Source of the DNA: Halorientalis sp. LT38
GTDB taxonomy: Archaea; Halobacteriota; Halobacteria; Halobacteriales; Haloarculaceae
Direction of reading: 5' to 3'
Length of the DNA stretch: 64,000 bases
Assembly (NCBI RefSeq): GCF_037031225.1
Contig: NZ_JAYEZN010000001.1
Coordinates: forward strand, 496,001 to 560,000
Of the stretch, positions 43,130 to 51,748 are shown piece after piece (the first letter of the stretch is position 1; the number at the start of each line of letters is the position of its first letter). Under the pieces are notes generated by a model. That model was not told the origin of the DNA and made no database searches. It was given only the letters and a program-made list of their open reading frames with translations. The translations under genes and the position numbers were made by a program.

Positions 43130-44110
43130 TCAGAGCGGCCAGAACTCGTCGTCGCGGGCCTGGAACCGCTCGCGGGTGTCGTCGGGGAGACTGTAGCGGT
43201 TACCCTCCCGTTCGACCTCGCCGGTGCGGGCCAGATGGTCGAGGTGGGCGCCGGCCTCGCCCGGGCCGTGGAGGACGTGGATGTTCTCGAGGTCGCCGAA
43301 CAGTTCGGCGCTGACCTCCCAGGCGGTCGACGGGCCGAGGTCGTCCAGCGCGCGGAGGACCCTGTAGGCTCGTTCCCCGTGGTGGTGGGAGATCTCCTCA
43401 GCGCGGGCCGTCGGGTCGTCGATGGGGTCGCGGTGGCCGGGCCAGGCGCGGTCGAAGTCGGCGTCGGCGATGCGGTCGAGCGTGTCGAGGTAGCGCTCCA
43501 GCGGCCGGTCGACCCGGACGTCCGCCCCGCCGACGTTGGGGGTGTAGACCGGCAGGATCGCGTCGCCGGTGAGTACCTCGTTCCGGTCGGTCATGACGAA
43601 GGTGGAGAGGCCGGCCGTGTGGCCGGGCGCGTGCAGCACTTCGAGCGTCGTCTCGCCCACGTCGAACCGATCGCCGTCGGCGAACTCGGTGACCTCAGCT
43701 CCGGCCTCGTGGTGGTCGACGCCTGCCGTCATGTACTCGAGCAGCGTCTCGCGTCGGTCTTCCGGCATGCCCCAGTCCTCGAAGGCCGCGCGCTGCTTTT
43801 GCCTGAGATCGTCCCTCGCGTCGTCGTCGCCCGCGACCAGGGCCGCGTCGTCGGGGTGGGCGTAGACCGTCGCGCCGCTCTCCTCCTGGATCCCGGCGGC
43901 GAGACCGGCGTGGTCGGCGTGGTAGTGGGTGAGAAAGATCGCGTCGAGATCGGCGAATTCGACGCCGTGGTCCGCGAGGCCGTCGGCCAGTTCCTCGCGG
44001 GTGTCGGTGGTCGCGATCCCCGTGTCGACGAGGACCGTCTCCGCGCCGGTGAACAGGTAGGCGTCGTTCTCGCCCTCGAAGTACGTGTTTCCGAGCGTGA
44101 TCCGGTGCAT
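43130..44110 (-). CDS. metallo-beta-lactamase-fold hydrolase, two-domain (326 aa)
   Basis: MBL-fold hydrolase with HYHADH (THYHADHAGL) plus HAPGHT and GHRDP metal-ligand blocks. The C-terminal about 90 residues (IHVLHGPGEAGAHLDHL) form the helical domain typical of the RNase Z/LACTB2-like lineage, with a winged-helix character near YRVLRALDDLG. Substrate unknown. ATG 44110 (MHRITLGNT) is chosen over a longer in-frame extension starting at 44215. Sequence differs clearly from the hydrolase at 39357. Confidence 0.9.
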   Translation of the reverse strand: MHRITLGNTYFEGENDAYLFTGAETVLVDTGIATTDTREELADGLADHGVEFADLDAIFLTHYHADHAGLAAGIQEESGATVYAHPDDAALVAGDDDARDDLRQKQRAAFEDWGMPEDRRETLLEYMTAGVDHHEAGAEVTEFADGDRFDVGETTLEVLHAPGHTAGLSTFVMTDRNEVLTGDAILPVYTPNVGGADVRVDRPLERYLDTLDRIADADFDRAWPGHRDPIDDPTARAEEISHHHGERAYRVLRALDDLGPSTAWEVSAELFGDLENIHVLHGPGEAGAHLDHLARTGEVEREGNRYSLPDDTRERFQARDDEFWPL

Positions 44111-44253
44111 GGAGTCCCCGTTCAGGCCCGAGTGCCTTAAATCGGCCCCGGACGGAAATCCGCGGCTGGGCGCCGCCGCTCTACGACGAGGGCCGCGCGC
44201 GCACCGTCGATGCACCGGCCGAGACGGGTTAACGTAGTTTCCGATACCCGGAA

Positions 44254-44263
44254 CTTATTTTTC
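44254..44263 (+). promoter_or_regulatory. TATA box of the second acyl-CoA dehydrogenase
   Basis: CTTATTTTTC lies about 28 nt before the ATG at 44286, the leaderless distance. It serves the dehydrogenase and probably the downstream hydrolase gene. Confidence 0.55.
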
Positions 44264-44285
44264 CAATGGTAGCGAAGGCCCGCCC

Positions 44286-45419
44286 ATGTCGTTCCGGCTG
44301 ACGGCCGAACAACGGGCCGTCCGGGATGCGGTCCGCGAGTTCGGCGAGAGCGAAATCCGGCCCATCGCGCGCGAGTACGAGGCCGCCGAGCGCTACCCAC
44401 AGGACCTCCTGGCGGCGGCCGCGGAGCTGGACTTGGTCGCCCCCGGCGTCCCCGAGGCGTACGGCGGGGCCGGGATGGACGCCGTGAGCGAACTCCTCGT
44501 CACGGAGGAACTGTGGCGCGCCGACCCCGGCGTCGGCGGCTCGATCGCGGCCGCCCGCTTCGGCACGGAGATGCTGCTCGAGTACGGCGACGAGTGGATG
44601 AAAGAGGAGTGGCTCCCGAAGATCACGGCGGGGGAGACGCCGATCTGTACCGGCATCTCCGAGCCAGCCCACGGATCGAACGTGGCCGGGATGGAAACCC
44701 GCGCCGAACGCGACGGCGACGAGTGGGTCGTGAACGGCCAGAAGATGTGGATCACGAACGGCACCGTCGCCGACGTGGCGATCATCATGGCCCGAACAGG
44801 AGAAGCGGGCCACGGCGGCATCTCCGCGCTGCTGACGCCGACGGACGTCGAGGGCTACGACGCCACGCGGATCGACGGCAAACTGGGCATCCGCGCGCAG
44901 GACACCGCCGAGATCGTGCTGGACGACCTGCGGATCCCCGAGGCGAACGTCGTCGGCGAGGTCGACGAGGGCTTCTACCAGTTGATGGAGTTCTTCGCGC
45001 CCGCCCGCGCAGACGTGGCCGCCCAGGCCACCGGCGTCGCGCAGGCGGCGCTAGACGCCGCGCTCGACTACGCCGGCGAACGCGAACAGTTCGGCCAGCC
45101 GATCGGCGAGTTCCAGGCCATCCAGCACAAGCTCGCCGAGATGGCGACGGACGTCGAGGCCGCGCGCTCTTTGGCCTACCGGGCCGGCGCGGCCATCGAG
45201 TCGGGCGATTCCGCGCTGGCGACGAAGCTCGCCAGCATGGCGAAACTGTTCGCCTCCGAGCACGCCGTCGACGTGACCGACGAGGCGCTCCAGGTCCACG
45301 GGGGCGCTGGCTACGTCACCGACCACCCCGTCGAGCGCTACTACCGCGACGCGCGGGTCACGAAGATCTACGACGGGACCAGCGAGATCCAGAAGTCGAT
45401 CATCGCCGATCACCTCTAA
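44286..45419 (+). CDS. acyl-CoA dehydrogenase (377 aa)
   Basis: FAD enzyme of the acyl-CoA dehydrogenase family. Motifs include GISEPAHGSNVAGM, EREQFGQPIGEFQAIQHKLAEM, QVHGGAGYV and the C-terminal YDGTSEIQKSII. The catalytic base position, normally Glu in YEG, is Asp here. The alternative Glu site of isovaleryl-CoA dehydrogenase (in helix G) is not evident, which may affect activity or substrate. The next gene starts 2 nt after its stop. Electron acceptor would be ETF. Confidence 0.93.
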   Translation: MSFRLTAEQRAVRDAVREFGESEIRPIAREYEAAERYPQDLLAAAAELDLVAPGVPEAYGGAGMDAVSELLVTEELWRADPGVGGSIAAARFGTEMLLEYGDEWMKEEWLPKITAGETPICTGISEPAHGSNVAGMETRAERDGDEWVVNGQKMWITNGTVADVAIIMARTGEAGHGGISALLTPTDVEGYDATRIDGKLGIRAQDTAEIVLDDLRIPEANVVGEVDEGFYQLMEFFAPARADVAAQATGVAQAALDAALDYAGEREQFGQPIGEFQAIQHKLAEMATDVEAARSLAYRAGAAIESGDSALATKLASMAKLFASEHAVDVTDEALQVHGGAGYVTDHPVERYYRDARVTKIYDGTSEIQKSIIADHL

Positions 45420-45421
45420 CC

Positions 45422-46297
45422 ATGGCAGAGACAGGCTATACGCACCACGAATGGGAGAGCGAGCAAGGCGAGACCGACGTGTCCGTCGACGGGCACGACC
45501 TGACCGTCGCCGTCTGGGACTCGGCCGACGACGGCGAGGCAGACACCGCGAACCAGGATCCGCCAGTGGTGTTCCTCCACGGGATCCCGACCTGGTCGTA
45601 CCTCTGGCGTGAGGTTGCGCCGGCAGTCGCCGAGGCGACCGACCGCCGGGTGCTCGTGCCCGACCTGCTCGGGTACGGCAACTCCTCGATGCGCGACGGC
45701 TTCGACCGGTCGGTGCGGGCCCAGGAGCTGATGCTCGAGGAGCTACTCGACGACCGCGGCGTCGACGAGTTCGCGCTGGTCGCCCACGACATCGGCGGCG
45801 GCGCGGCGGTCCGGTACGCCGCCCATCGGCCCGGCGAGGTGACCGACCTGGTGATGGCCAACGCGGTCTGCTACGACTCCTGGCCGGTCGAGTTCATCTC
45901 GAACCTCGGCCTGCCCGACACCGCCGACCAGGACCCCGCGGAGTTCCAGGGGATGCTCGAAGGAGCGTTCAGACAGGGGCTCTACGGGGACGACGCCGAC
46001 GAGACGTTCGTCGAGGGCATCAAGGCGCCCTGGACGGACGAGACCGGGCAACTATCGCTGTGCCGGAACGCGGTCGCGACCAACACCAACCACACGATAG
46101 AGATCGACTACGGGGCCATCGAGGCGGACCTGCTCTGTCTCTGGGGCGCCGACGACGTGATGCAGCCCCTCGAATACGGGGAGCGACTGGCCGACGAAGT
46201 CGGCGGCGAGGTCGTCGAACTCGACGCCTACCACTGGGTCGTCGAGGACCGTCCGGAGCGGTTCGCCGACGAAGTCGTGACGTTTATCTCGAAGTGA
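45422..46297 (+). CDS. alpha/beta hydrolase, haloalkane dehalogenase / epoxide hydrolase-like (291 aa)
   Basis: Alpha/beta-hydrolase fold. HGIPTWSYLWR (53-63) supplies the oxyanion region, the nucleophile elbow AHDIGGG makes Asp123 the nucleophile, an acid is likely D244 or D245 (WGADDV), and His271 (AYHWVVEDRPERF) is the base. An Asp nucleophile is typical of haloalkane dehalogenases, epoxide hydrolases and fluoroacetate dehalogenases rather than of esterases. The gene begins 2 nt after the dehydrogenase, so the two are in one operon. Its true substrate is unknown. Confidence 0.86.
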   Translation: MAETGYTHHEWESEQGETDVSVDGHDLTVAVWDSADDGEADTANQDPPVVFLHGIPTWSYLWREVAPAVAEATDRRVLVPDLLGYGNSSMRDGFDRSVRAQELMLEELLDDRGVDEFALVAHDIGGGAAVRYAAHRPGEVTDLVMANAVCYDSWPVEFISNLGLPDTADQDPAEFQGMLEGAFRQGLYGDDADETFVEGIKAPWTDETGQLSLCRNAVATNTNHTIEIDYGAIEADLLCLWGADDVMQPLEYGERLADEVGGEVVELDAYHWVVEDRPERFADEVVTFISK

Positions 46298-46348
46298 AAA
46301 AGTAAAAATGAACATACACACCACCACTCGAACGATGGAGGGAGACGG

Positions 46349-46870
46349 ATGACCGCGGATCGAACACCGCCGGACTGGGAGTTCAAGGAACGGGACGTGT
46401 TGATACTGCGCGAGCTGTCGCGGGACCCACAGCTGTCCTCGCGGGATCTGGCGCGGATCCTCGAGAACGACCACGACATCGAGGTGTCACACGTCACCGT
46501 CAGCGAGTCCATCCGCGGGATGCGCGAGGAGGGCGTCTTCCGGGAGGCGATCATCCCCAACGAGGAGTACTTCATCTTCGGGATGTTCGAGTTCAAGATC
46601 AACCCCGAGCAGTTCGAGGAGGGGTGGCGCGACGCCATGGAGTACATCCGGGACTCGCCGAACACGCTCATGTACTTCCTCTCGGACGGCGAGTACCAGT
46701 GGAAGTCCGTGATGATGTTCCCCGACCGGCAAACCGAGTCGAAGTGGATCCACGACTTCTACAAGGAACACGGCGAAGTGGTCCACAACATCCGCAACTC
46801 CGTCGTCCACAACGTCCTCAAGTTCCGGACCGACCCGGAGATCCTCGAGACGCTCCACGACGACGAGTGA
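46349..46870 (+). CDS. winged-helix transcriptional regulator, Lrp-like N-terminal (173 aa)
   Basis: Residues about 12-75 form an Lrp-type winged helix (DVLILRELSRDPQLSSRDLARIL, then HVTVSESIRGMREEGVF). The C-terminal part (about 80-165) has an alpha/beta pattern with the aromatic-rich EYFIFGMFEFKINPEQFEE, resembling a RAM-type dimer domain only loosely. Located 51 bp after the hydrolase gene and convergent with the MaoC operon. It might regulate the acyl-CoA dehydrogenase/hydrolase unit or the beta-oxidation operon, which is inference. Confidence 0.84.
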   Translation: MTADRTPPDWEFKERDVLILRELSRDPQLSSRDLARILENDHDIEVSHVTVSESIRGMREEGVFREAIIPNEEYFIFGMFEFKINPEQFEEGWRDAMEYIRDSPNTLMYFLSDGEYQWKSVMMFPDRQTESKWIHDFYKEHGEVVHNIRNSVVHNVLKFRTDPEILETLHDDE

Positions 46871-46904
46871 TGGGCGCGGCGGGGTCTCTCCCCGTCCGGT
46901 CCGC

Positions 46905-47351
46905 TCAGGCCAGCAGCGACAGCATCTCGCAGGAAAGCACGGTGTCGCCGTGCTGGTTCACCACGTCGACGTCGTAGCGGACGACGCCCGCGGCGACCGG
47001 GTGGTCGCGTTCCTCTGTCTCAAGCACCTCGATCTCGACGTGGATCGTGTCGCCGACGAACGTCGGGCCGACGAACCGCACGCGGTCGATGCCGTAGAAG
47101 GCGACGACGGCGTCCTGCTCTTCCTCGGAGCGGGACTGCCAGAGCAGGCCCGTCGCCACCGAGAACACGAGCATGCCGTGGGCGATCCGCTCGCCGAAGG
47201 ACGAGTCGGCCATCGCCTCCGCGTCGGTGTGGAGGTGGTTGAAGTCGCCGCTGACGCCGGCGAAGTTGACCACGTCCGCCTCGGTGATCGTCCGTCCTTT
47301 GGTCTCGCGCTGTTCCCCGACCTCGACCGTCTCGAAGTAGCTCTCCGTCAT
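46905..47351 (-). CDS. MaoC-like enoyl-CoA hydratase (148 aa)
   Basis: Hot-dog fold (R)-specific enoyl-CoA hydratase. The motif SGDFNHLHTDAEAM carries catalytic Asp36 and His41, followed by AHGMLVFSV. Its start overlaps the stop of the upstream PaaI gene by 4 nt, so it is the third cistron of a beta-oxidation operon. It hydrates 2-enoyl-CoA to (R)-3-hydroxyacyl-CoA, the opposite stereochemistry to the ECH domain of the fused enzyme, possibly for polyhydroxyalkanoate or side routes. Confidence 0.93.
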   Translation of the reverse strand: MTESYFETVEVGEQRETKGRTITEADVVNFAGVSGDFNHLHTDAEAMADSSFGERIAHGMLVFSVATGLLWQSRSEEEQDAVVAFYGIDRVRFVGPTFVGDTIHVEIEVLETEERDHPVAAGVVRYDVDVVNQHGDTVLSCEMLSLLA

Positions 47352-47830
47352 AGTTCGCTGTCCGTGAACAACCGGTAGGTCGTCGCGCCGATCGCGACGA
47401 TCTTTCGCTCGCCCGCGTCGGTCTCGCCGGTGACCGTCACCCGCGTGACGCCGGTGGATGTCCCCGACCGGATGACCTCCGCCTCGACCCTGATGTCCGA
47501 GGTCGCGGGCCGGACGTACTTCACGTCCAGGTCGGTCGTCGCCAGCGTCGTCTCCATCGGGTCGTCCATCGTCGTCCGGAGCGCGAAGGCGCTCGCGGTG
47601 TCGATCACCGTCGCCGTGACACCGCCGTGGATCGTCCCGGTCACCCAGTTCGCGAGTTTCTCCTGGTAGGGGAGCTCCATGACCGTCCGCCCCTCGCTCA
47701 GTTCCGCGACCGAGAGGTTCAGCCACGAGAGGTAGCCGTGTTCGCTCAGGACGACCTCCGCGACCTCGGCGCTGGGCGCGTCCGGGTCGATGTCGAGCGG
47801 GTCGTTCGAATCCTCGCCGTCGTCGCCCAT
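47348..47830 (-). CDS. PaaI-family hot-dog thioesterase (160 aa)
   Basis: Acyl-CoA thioesterase of the PaaI/YbgC type with the HGG motif (68-70) and Asp77 in VTATVIDTASAFAL, in the expected positions for the PaaI catalytic site. It hydrolyses acyl-CoA to free acid, often aromatic acyl-CoA. Middle gene of an operon: it begins next to the fused enzyme's stop and overlaps maoC by 4 nt. N-terminal residues 1-25 are an acidic extension with no fold. Confidence 0.9.
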   Translation of the reverse strand: MGDDGEDSNDPLDIDPDAPSAEVAEVVLSEHGYLSWLNLSVAELSEGRTVMELPYQEKLANWVTGTIHGGVTATVIDTASAFALRTTMDDPMETTLATTDLDVKYVRPATSDIRVEAEVIRSGTSTGVTRVTVTGETDAGERKIVAIGATTYRLFTDSEL

Positions 47831-49789
47831 CTATTTGCCCTCGAACTCGGGGTCGCGGTCTTCCGCGAACGCCGAGGTGCCCTCGAGGACGTCCTCCGTG
47901 CTGAGCAGGAGGCCGAAGCCCTGACTCTCCATCGTGAGGGCCGCTTCGAGGCTCGCGTCCTCGCCGCGGTTCATCACCTTCTTCGCGTAGTCGAGCGCGA
48001 CCGGCGGCCCCTCGACGATGTCGTCGACGAACTCGGCGCAGACGTCGTCGAACTCGTCGGGGTCGACGGCGCGGTTGATGAGGCCCCAGTCCTCGGCCTT
48101 CTCGGCGGAGATGCGCTCGCCGCGGAAGACCAGTTCCTTGGCCCGGGCCTCGCCGATCATCCGCATGGTGCGCTGGGTGCCGCCGCCGCCGGGCAGCAGG
48201 CCCAGATTGATCTCGGGGAAGCCGAACTCGGAGTCGGTGGTCGCGACCCGCATGTCACAGGCCAGCGCGAGTTCGTGGCCGCCGCCGAGACAGTAGCCGT
48301 CGACCTTCGCGATGGTGGGTCGCGGGAAGTCGTTGACCGTCTCGAACATCGAGGTGATCGTCCCGCGCTCCCACGGTTTCGCGCCCGCGAAGCCGCCGAT
48401 GTCGGCGCCGGCACAGAAGGCCCGGTCGCCCGCGCCCTCGAAGGTGACCACGCGGACCGTGTCGAGATCCGCGCTGTTCAGGACGTGTTCGATCTCGTCC
48501 ATCAGGTCCTCGTTGAGCGCGTTCATGCGCTCGGGCCGATCGAGCTCGATCGCGAGGACCTCCCCGTCTTCCAGGACGTTCAGCGTGCGGTACTCCCGGT
48601 CGCCGTCGGAGCCGCCGTACTCGTAGAAGCCCTGGCCGGCGTCCTCGCCGGTGTGGCCCTGGTTCACGAGTTCGACCAGGTAATCGGCGGGTTCGTACCG
48701 GTCGGCCTGTGTCTGTTCGTACAGCGTCTGGAGTTTGTCGAGGACGCGGTCGAGGCCGAGTTTGTCCGCGCGCCGGCAGGGGCCCTCGGGGAAGCCCGCG
48801 CCCAGGCGCATCCCGGTGTCGATGGCGTCGGGCGTGGCGACGTCGTCGCCGATGAGCTTCGCCGCCTCGTTGATCATCCTGGCCTCGATTCGGAGCCAGT
48901 CGAAGTCCTCGGTCACGTCGTCGTGGCCGTAGTCGGCGCCGTCACCGTCTTCGTAGTCGTAGTAGCCCTTGCCGGTCTTCTGCCCGAGTTCGTCGGCCTC
49001 GACCTTCTCCTCGACGATCGGTGGGACGGGCTTGCCCGCCTCCTTGCGGACGTGGTAGCCGATGTCGATGCCGGTGAGGTCGCCCAGCTCGAAGGGACCC
49101 ATCGGGTAGCCGCGCTCGTGGACCATCGTCGCGTCGGCCTCGCGGACGGTCGCCTCGTCGGCCGAGACCATCCAGCCGGCCTCGTCGCCGAACGGGCCGA
49201 GCACGGAGTTGACGACGAAGCCGTTGACGTCCTTGCGGACGTAGATCGGCGTCTTGTCGATGGCCTCGACGAACTCGTAGACCGTCTCCGCGGTCTCGTC
49301 GCTCGTCTCCGCGCCGTAGATGACCTCGACGAGGTCCATCTTCACGGGCGGGTTGAAAAAGTGCATCCCGACGACCGTGTCGGGCTTGTCCGTGGCCGTC
49401 GCGATCTCCGTGATCGACAGCGAGGAGGTGTTCGACGCGAGAATGGTCTCGGCGGGTGTGAACTCGTCGAGGTCGCCGTAGATCTCCTTCTTGAGGTCCA
49501 TCTGCTCGGGGGCGGCCTCGATCACGAGATCCACGTCCGAGACGGCCGTCTCCAGATCGACTTCGGTCTCGATCCGGGCCATGACGTCTCCGGGATCCTC
49601 GTCGATGAGTCCCTTCTCGCCGAGCTTCTCGAGGCTCCACTCGATGTCCTGGTAGCCCTCGTCGACGATCTCCTGTTCGATGTCCCGCATCACCACGTCG
49701 TAGCCGGCCATCGCCACGACCTCCGTGATGCCGTGGCCCATGTTTCCGGCGCCGAGCACCGCGACTCGATCGATGTCGTCCAGTGACAT
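47831..49789 (-). CDS. bifunctional 3-hydroxyacyl-CoA dehydrogenase / enoyl-CoA hydratase (652 aa)
   Basis: N-terminal NAD-dependent 3-hydroxyacyl-CoA dehydrogenase (dinucleotide motif GAGNMGHG at 13-20, catalytic MHFFNPPVKM block) up to about residue 380, then the crotonase domain (about 400-650) with FCAGADIGGF and GYCLGGGHELALACDM. The HAD-N, ECH-C order is the archaeal fused form. It does steps 2 and 3 of beta-oxidation in one protein. ATG 49789 was chosen, with a TATA box 27 nt upstream. First gene of an operon with paaI and maoC. Confidence 0.96.
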   Translation of the reverse strand: MSLDDIDRVAVLGAGNMGHGITEVVAMAGYDVVMRDIEQEIVDEGYQDIEWSLEKLGEKGLIDEDPGDVMARIETEVDLETAVSDVDLVIEAAPEQMDLKKEIYGDLDEFTPAETILASNTSSLSITEIATATDKPDTVVGMHFFNPPVKMDLVEVIYGAETSDETAETVYEFVEAIDKTPIYVRKDVNGFVVNSVLGPFGDEAGWMVSADEATVREADATMVHERGYPMGPFELGDLTGIDIGYHVRKEAGKPVPPIVEEKVEADELGQKTGKGYYDYEDGDGADYGHDDVTEDFDWLRIEARMINEAAKLIGDDVATPDAIDTGMRLGAGFPEGPCRRADKLGLDRVLDKLQTLYEQTQADRYEPADYLVELVNQGHTGEDAGQGFYEYGGSDGDREYRTLNVLEDGEVLAIELDRPERMNALNEDLMDEIEHVLNSADLDTVRVVTFEGAGDRAFCAGADIGGFAGAKPWERGTITSMFETVNDFPRPTIAKVDGYCLGGGHELALACDMRVATTDSEFGFPEINLGLLPGGGGTQRTMRMIGEARAKELVFRGERISAEKAEDWGLINRAVDPDEFDDVCAEFVDDIVEGPPVALDYAKKVMNRGEDASLEAALTMESQGFGLLLSTEDVLEGTSAFAEDRDPEFEGK

Positions 49790-49810
49790 GCGGGGTAGGT
49801 GTACGGCCAC

Positions 49811-49820
49811 CAGTATAACT
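49811..49820 (-). promoter_or_regulatory. TATA box of the fused beta-oxidation gene
   Basis: The minus-strand AGTTATACTG is centred about 27 nt before the ATG at 49789, giving a leaderless operon transcript. Confidence 0.6.
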
Positions 49821-49997
49821 TCACCGAAGGAGGCCACCAGCGTAAGCGGATGTCGCACCTAATTCGTTCGTCGTAAAGTGAGGGGCAGAAACACCGACTG
49901 GACGTTAACTCCGATACGAGGCGCCGGGGCCGATTGCGACAGCCGGAGAACCTGACCGGTAGCGAGCGAGCGGGCGGTGAAAACGCGGAAAGAGCGG

Positions 49998-50723
49998 TTA
50001 CTCGGCGTCGGCCTGGAGATCGGCGGGGACAGTGGGCGTGGTCCGGTTGTAGCCGCTGAACCACGTCACCATCGTCGCCCAGCCGCGATCACCGTCGTGG
50101 CGGAAGTCGAGCGTCATCTCGACCTTCAGGAGGCGGTCGGTCGACGCGTTCACGAGCAGGTCGTACGACCGACGGGTGATCGTCACCGACTCGGCGCTGT
50201 CGATCCCGTTGTTCGGCTGGGCGACCAGCATCGCCGCGAGCGTGCGGTTCTCGGGGACGAGCGAGACCTGCGAGAGCGTCCGGGTGCCGTCTCGACGCTC
50301 GGAGACGTCGGCGACCCGGGACTCGTTGAGCAGTTCGATCTGCTGGCGGGCGGGGAACCACGTCGTCTCGTCGCGGACGGGTTCGGTCTGCCAGTCCTCG
50401 CCGTCGGGGCGATAGACCTGCCCGTCGACGACGTAGGTCGTCTCGTTTCCGTCGGCGGTCGATACCGCCGCCGCTCCCATCGACCGGTTGACCGCGGCCG
50501 TCACGTTGGAGAACGCCCGGTCGCTGCCGACCGCCACGTCCACGTTCGTGTACGTCCGGTAGCTGTCGACCGACTGCAGCGCCTCGATCGCGTCCGACTG
50601 GGCCGTTACTTCCTGCTCGCCGACCGTGGAGGCACCGGACCCGGGGATGAGGCCGGCGCCGCTGCTGACGACGACGAGGAACGTCAGCACCGCTGAGAGA
50701 GTCGCGTGGTGGAGGGACGCCAT
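49998..50723 (-). CDS. secreted/membrane-anchored protein of unknown function (241 aa)
   Basis: A signal-like hydrophobic segment (about 10-25, ending in VVSSGAGLIPG) begins the protein and the rest is polar with alternating beta pattern (DSYRTYTNVDVAVGS, ETTYVVDGQVYRPDGEDW, LLNESRV, LLKVEMTLDF). That resembles lipoprotein-like beta-sandwich lipid carriers (LolA-type), but no lipobox cysteine is present. The start at ATG 50723 fits the signal. Isolated between the fused enzyme and UPF0058. Confidence 0.7.
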   Translation of the reverse strand: MASLHHATLSAVLTFLVVVSSGAGLIPGSGASTVGEQEVTAQSDAIEALQSVDSYRTYTNVDVAVGSDRAFSNVTAAVNRSMGAAAVSTADGNETTYVVDGQVYRPDGEDWQTEPVRDETTWFPARQQIELLNESRVADVSERRDGTRTLSQVSLVPENRTLAAMLVAQPNNGIDSAESVTITRRSYDLLVNASTDRLLKVEMTLDFRHDGDRGWATMVTWFSGYNRTTPTVPADLQADAE

Positions 50724-50850
50724 TTCGTTCGGGAGAACCGCCCGATCAGGTATGAACCTGTCGATGTGCGGACAGTTCAAACGAGAATGAACGTTCGAAC
50801 GGTTGACTCGCGTGTGGCCGCCGCCGGCGTCTCCTGGCCGGGTTCGACGA

Positions 50851-51129
50851 TTACAGTTTGCTCTCTGCGTCCTCGGCGAGTTCCTTCATGCGCTTGCCGA
50901 TCCGGCCGGCGTCGGAGAACTCGTCTTCGCTCATCGCGGTGGCCAGGGCGTTCCCGAGGACGAAGACGGCGTGTTTGTGTTCGCTCTTTGATTTGTGCAC
51001 GTCGTTCGGCGTGACGTCCAGTTCCTCGTAGGGATCGAACAGACCGGCGTCGACGTCCTCCAGATCCGCGAAGTAGTCCTTGATCTGGACCATGTGTTCG
51101 TGCAGTTCGAGCAGTTCGTCCTTGTGCAT
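50851..51129 (-). CDS. UPF0058 family protein (92 aa)
   Basis: Small archaeal protein with MHKDELLELHEHMVQIKDYF at the start and SEHKHAVFVLGNALATAMSE in the middle, a signature I recognise as UPF0058. Helical, histidine-rich, no catalytic motif known. Conserved across haloarchaea, function unknown. The ATG at 51129 has a TTAA-containing element about 33 nt upstream, so it is likely monocistronic. Confidence 0.88.
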   Translation of the reverse strand: MHKDELLELHEHMVQIKDYFADLEDVDAGLFDPYEELDVTPNDVHKSKSEHKHAVFVLGNALATAMSEDEFSDAGRIGKRMKELAEDAESKL

Positions 51130-51312
51130 CTCTACAGTGACATACGCAAACGGATCGGTTAAGGGTTTTCGACAACCTCTGGCACGGATATCGACGCGTG
51201 AAGGTCTGGCGGGCCGACGGGTCGGCGCTGCTGGGGTGGAGCCGTCGCTGGTGGTCGGGCCGCTGCGTAACGATTCCGGATCCGCACCGCCACCGCCCGC
51301 ACCCGGAACCGT

Positions 51313-51528
51313 TCAGAAGACGTACTCGTCGTCGTGACCCATCATCCCGTCGTCTTCGAGCCCCGCCTCCTCGTCGTCGTCGACCGGACCGCTCGTCTTG
51401 TACGCCTTGATTCCGGTCGAGAGGAGGTCTTCGATGGCCTCTTCGCGGTTCAGGAACTCCCCCTTCTCGACCAGCTGGGCGATCTGCATCTCGAGGTGCT
51501 CGGGGACCGTAATCTCTGCCTTCGGCAT
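51313..51528 (-). CDS. ribbon-helix-helix DNA-binding protein (71 aa)
   Basis: N-terminal MPKAEITVPEHLEMQIAQLVEKGEFLNREEAIEDLLSTG is a CopG/MetJ-like ribbon-helix-helix unit. The C-terminal 20 residues form an acidic tail (DDDEEAGLEDDGMMG). Likely a small transcription factor with broad haloarchaeal distribution. The ATG at 51528 is placed by a TATA box about 32 nt upstream. Convergent with nothing, and the next plus gene is 220 bp away. Confidence 0.82.
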   Translation of the reverse strand: MPKAEITVPEHLEMQIAQLVEKGEFLNREEAIEDLLSTGIKAYKTSGPVDDDEEAGLEDDGMMGHDDEYVF

Positions 51529-51554
51529 TTGGACAGTGGGGTTTTCGACTGAGG

Positions 51555-51564
51555 GGTATTTAAC
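51555..51564 (-). promoter_or_regulatory. TATA box of the ribbon-helix-helix gene
   Basis: The minus-strand GTTAAATACC is centred about 32 nt before the ATG at 51528. Confidence 0.5.
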
Positions 51565-51604
51565 TCTGACGGGGGTTCTTCGGGTCGCGTCAAACTTTTC
51601 GTCC

Positions 51605-51630
51605 CCTTGTGCGAACTTTCCTTGTGCGAA
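51605..51630 (+). repeat. tandem 11-bp direct repeat upstream of sulfite-oxidase-like gene
   Basis: CCTTGTGCGAA occurs at 51605-51615 and again at 51620-51630, 15 bp apart start to start. It lies in the 220-bp gap between the ribbon-helix-helix gene and the molybdoenzyme gene, in the promoter region of the latter. It could be paired regulator sites. Confidence 0.5.
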
Positions 51631-51748
51631 TCGGTCGTTCGGTTCCCGTCGAACGCACTGGCATTCCCGAAACTGCAAGCCGGGTCCGTCGGTCGCGACC
51701 CCGACCGGAGTCGGCACGCCTACGGTGCTGGACGGTCTCTCTCGAACC

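Noticed and set aside
47627-49786. 719-residue open frame on the plus strand
   Set aside because: It is antisense to the well-supported 3-hydroxyacyl-CoA dehydrogenase/enoyl-CoA hydratase and thioesterase genes, a common shadow effect at this G+C.
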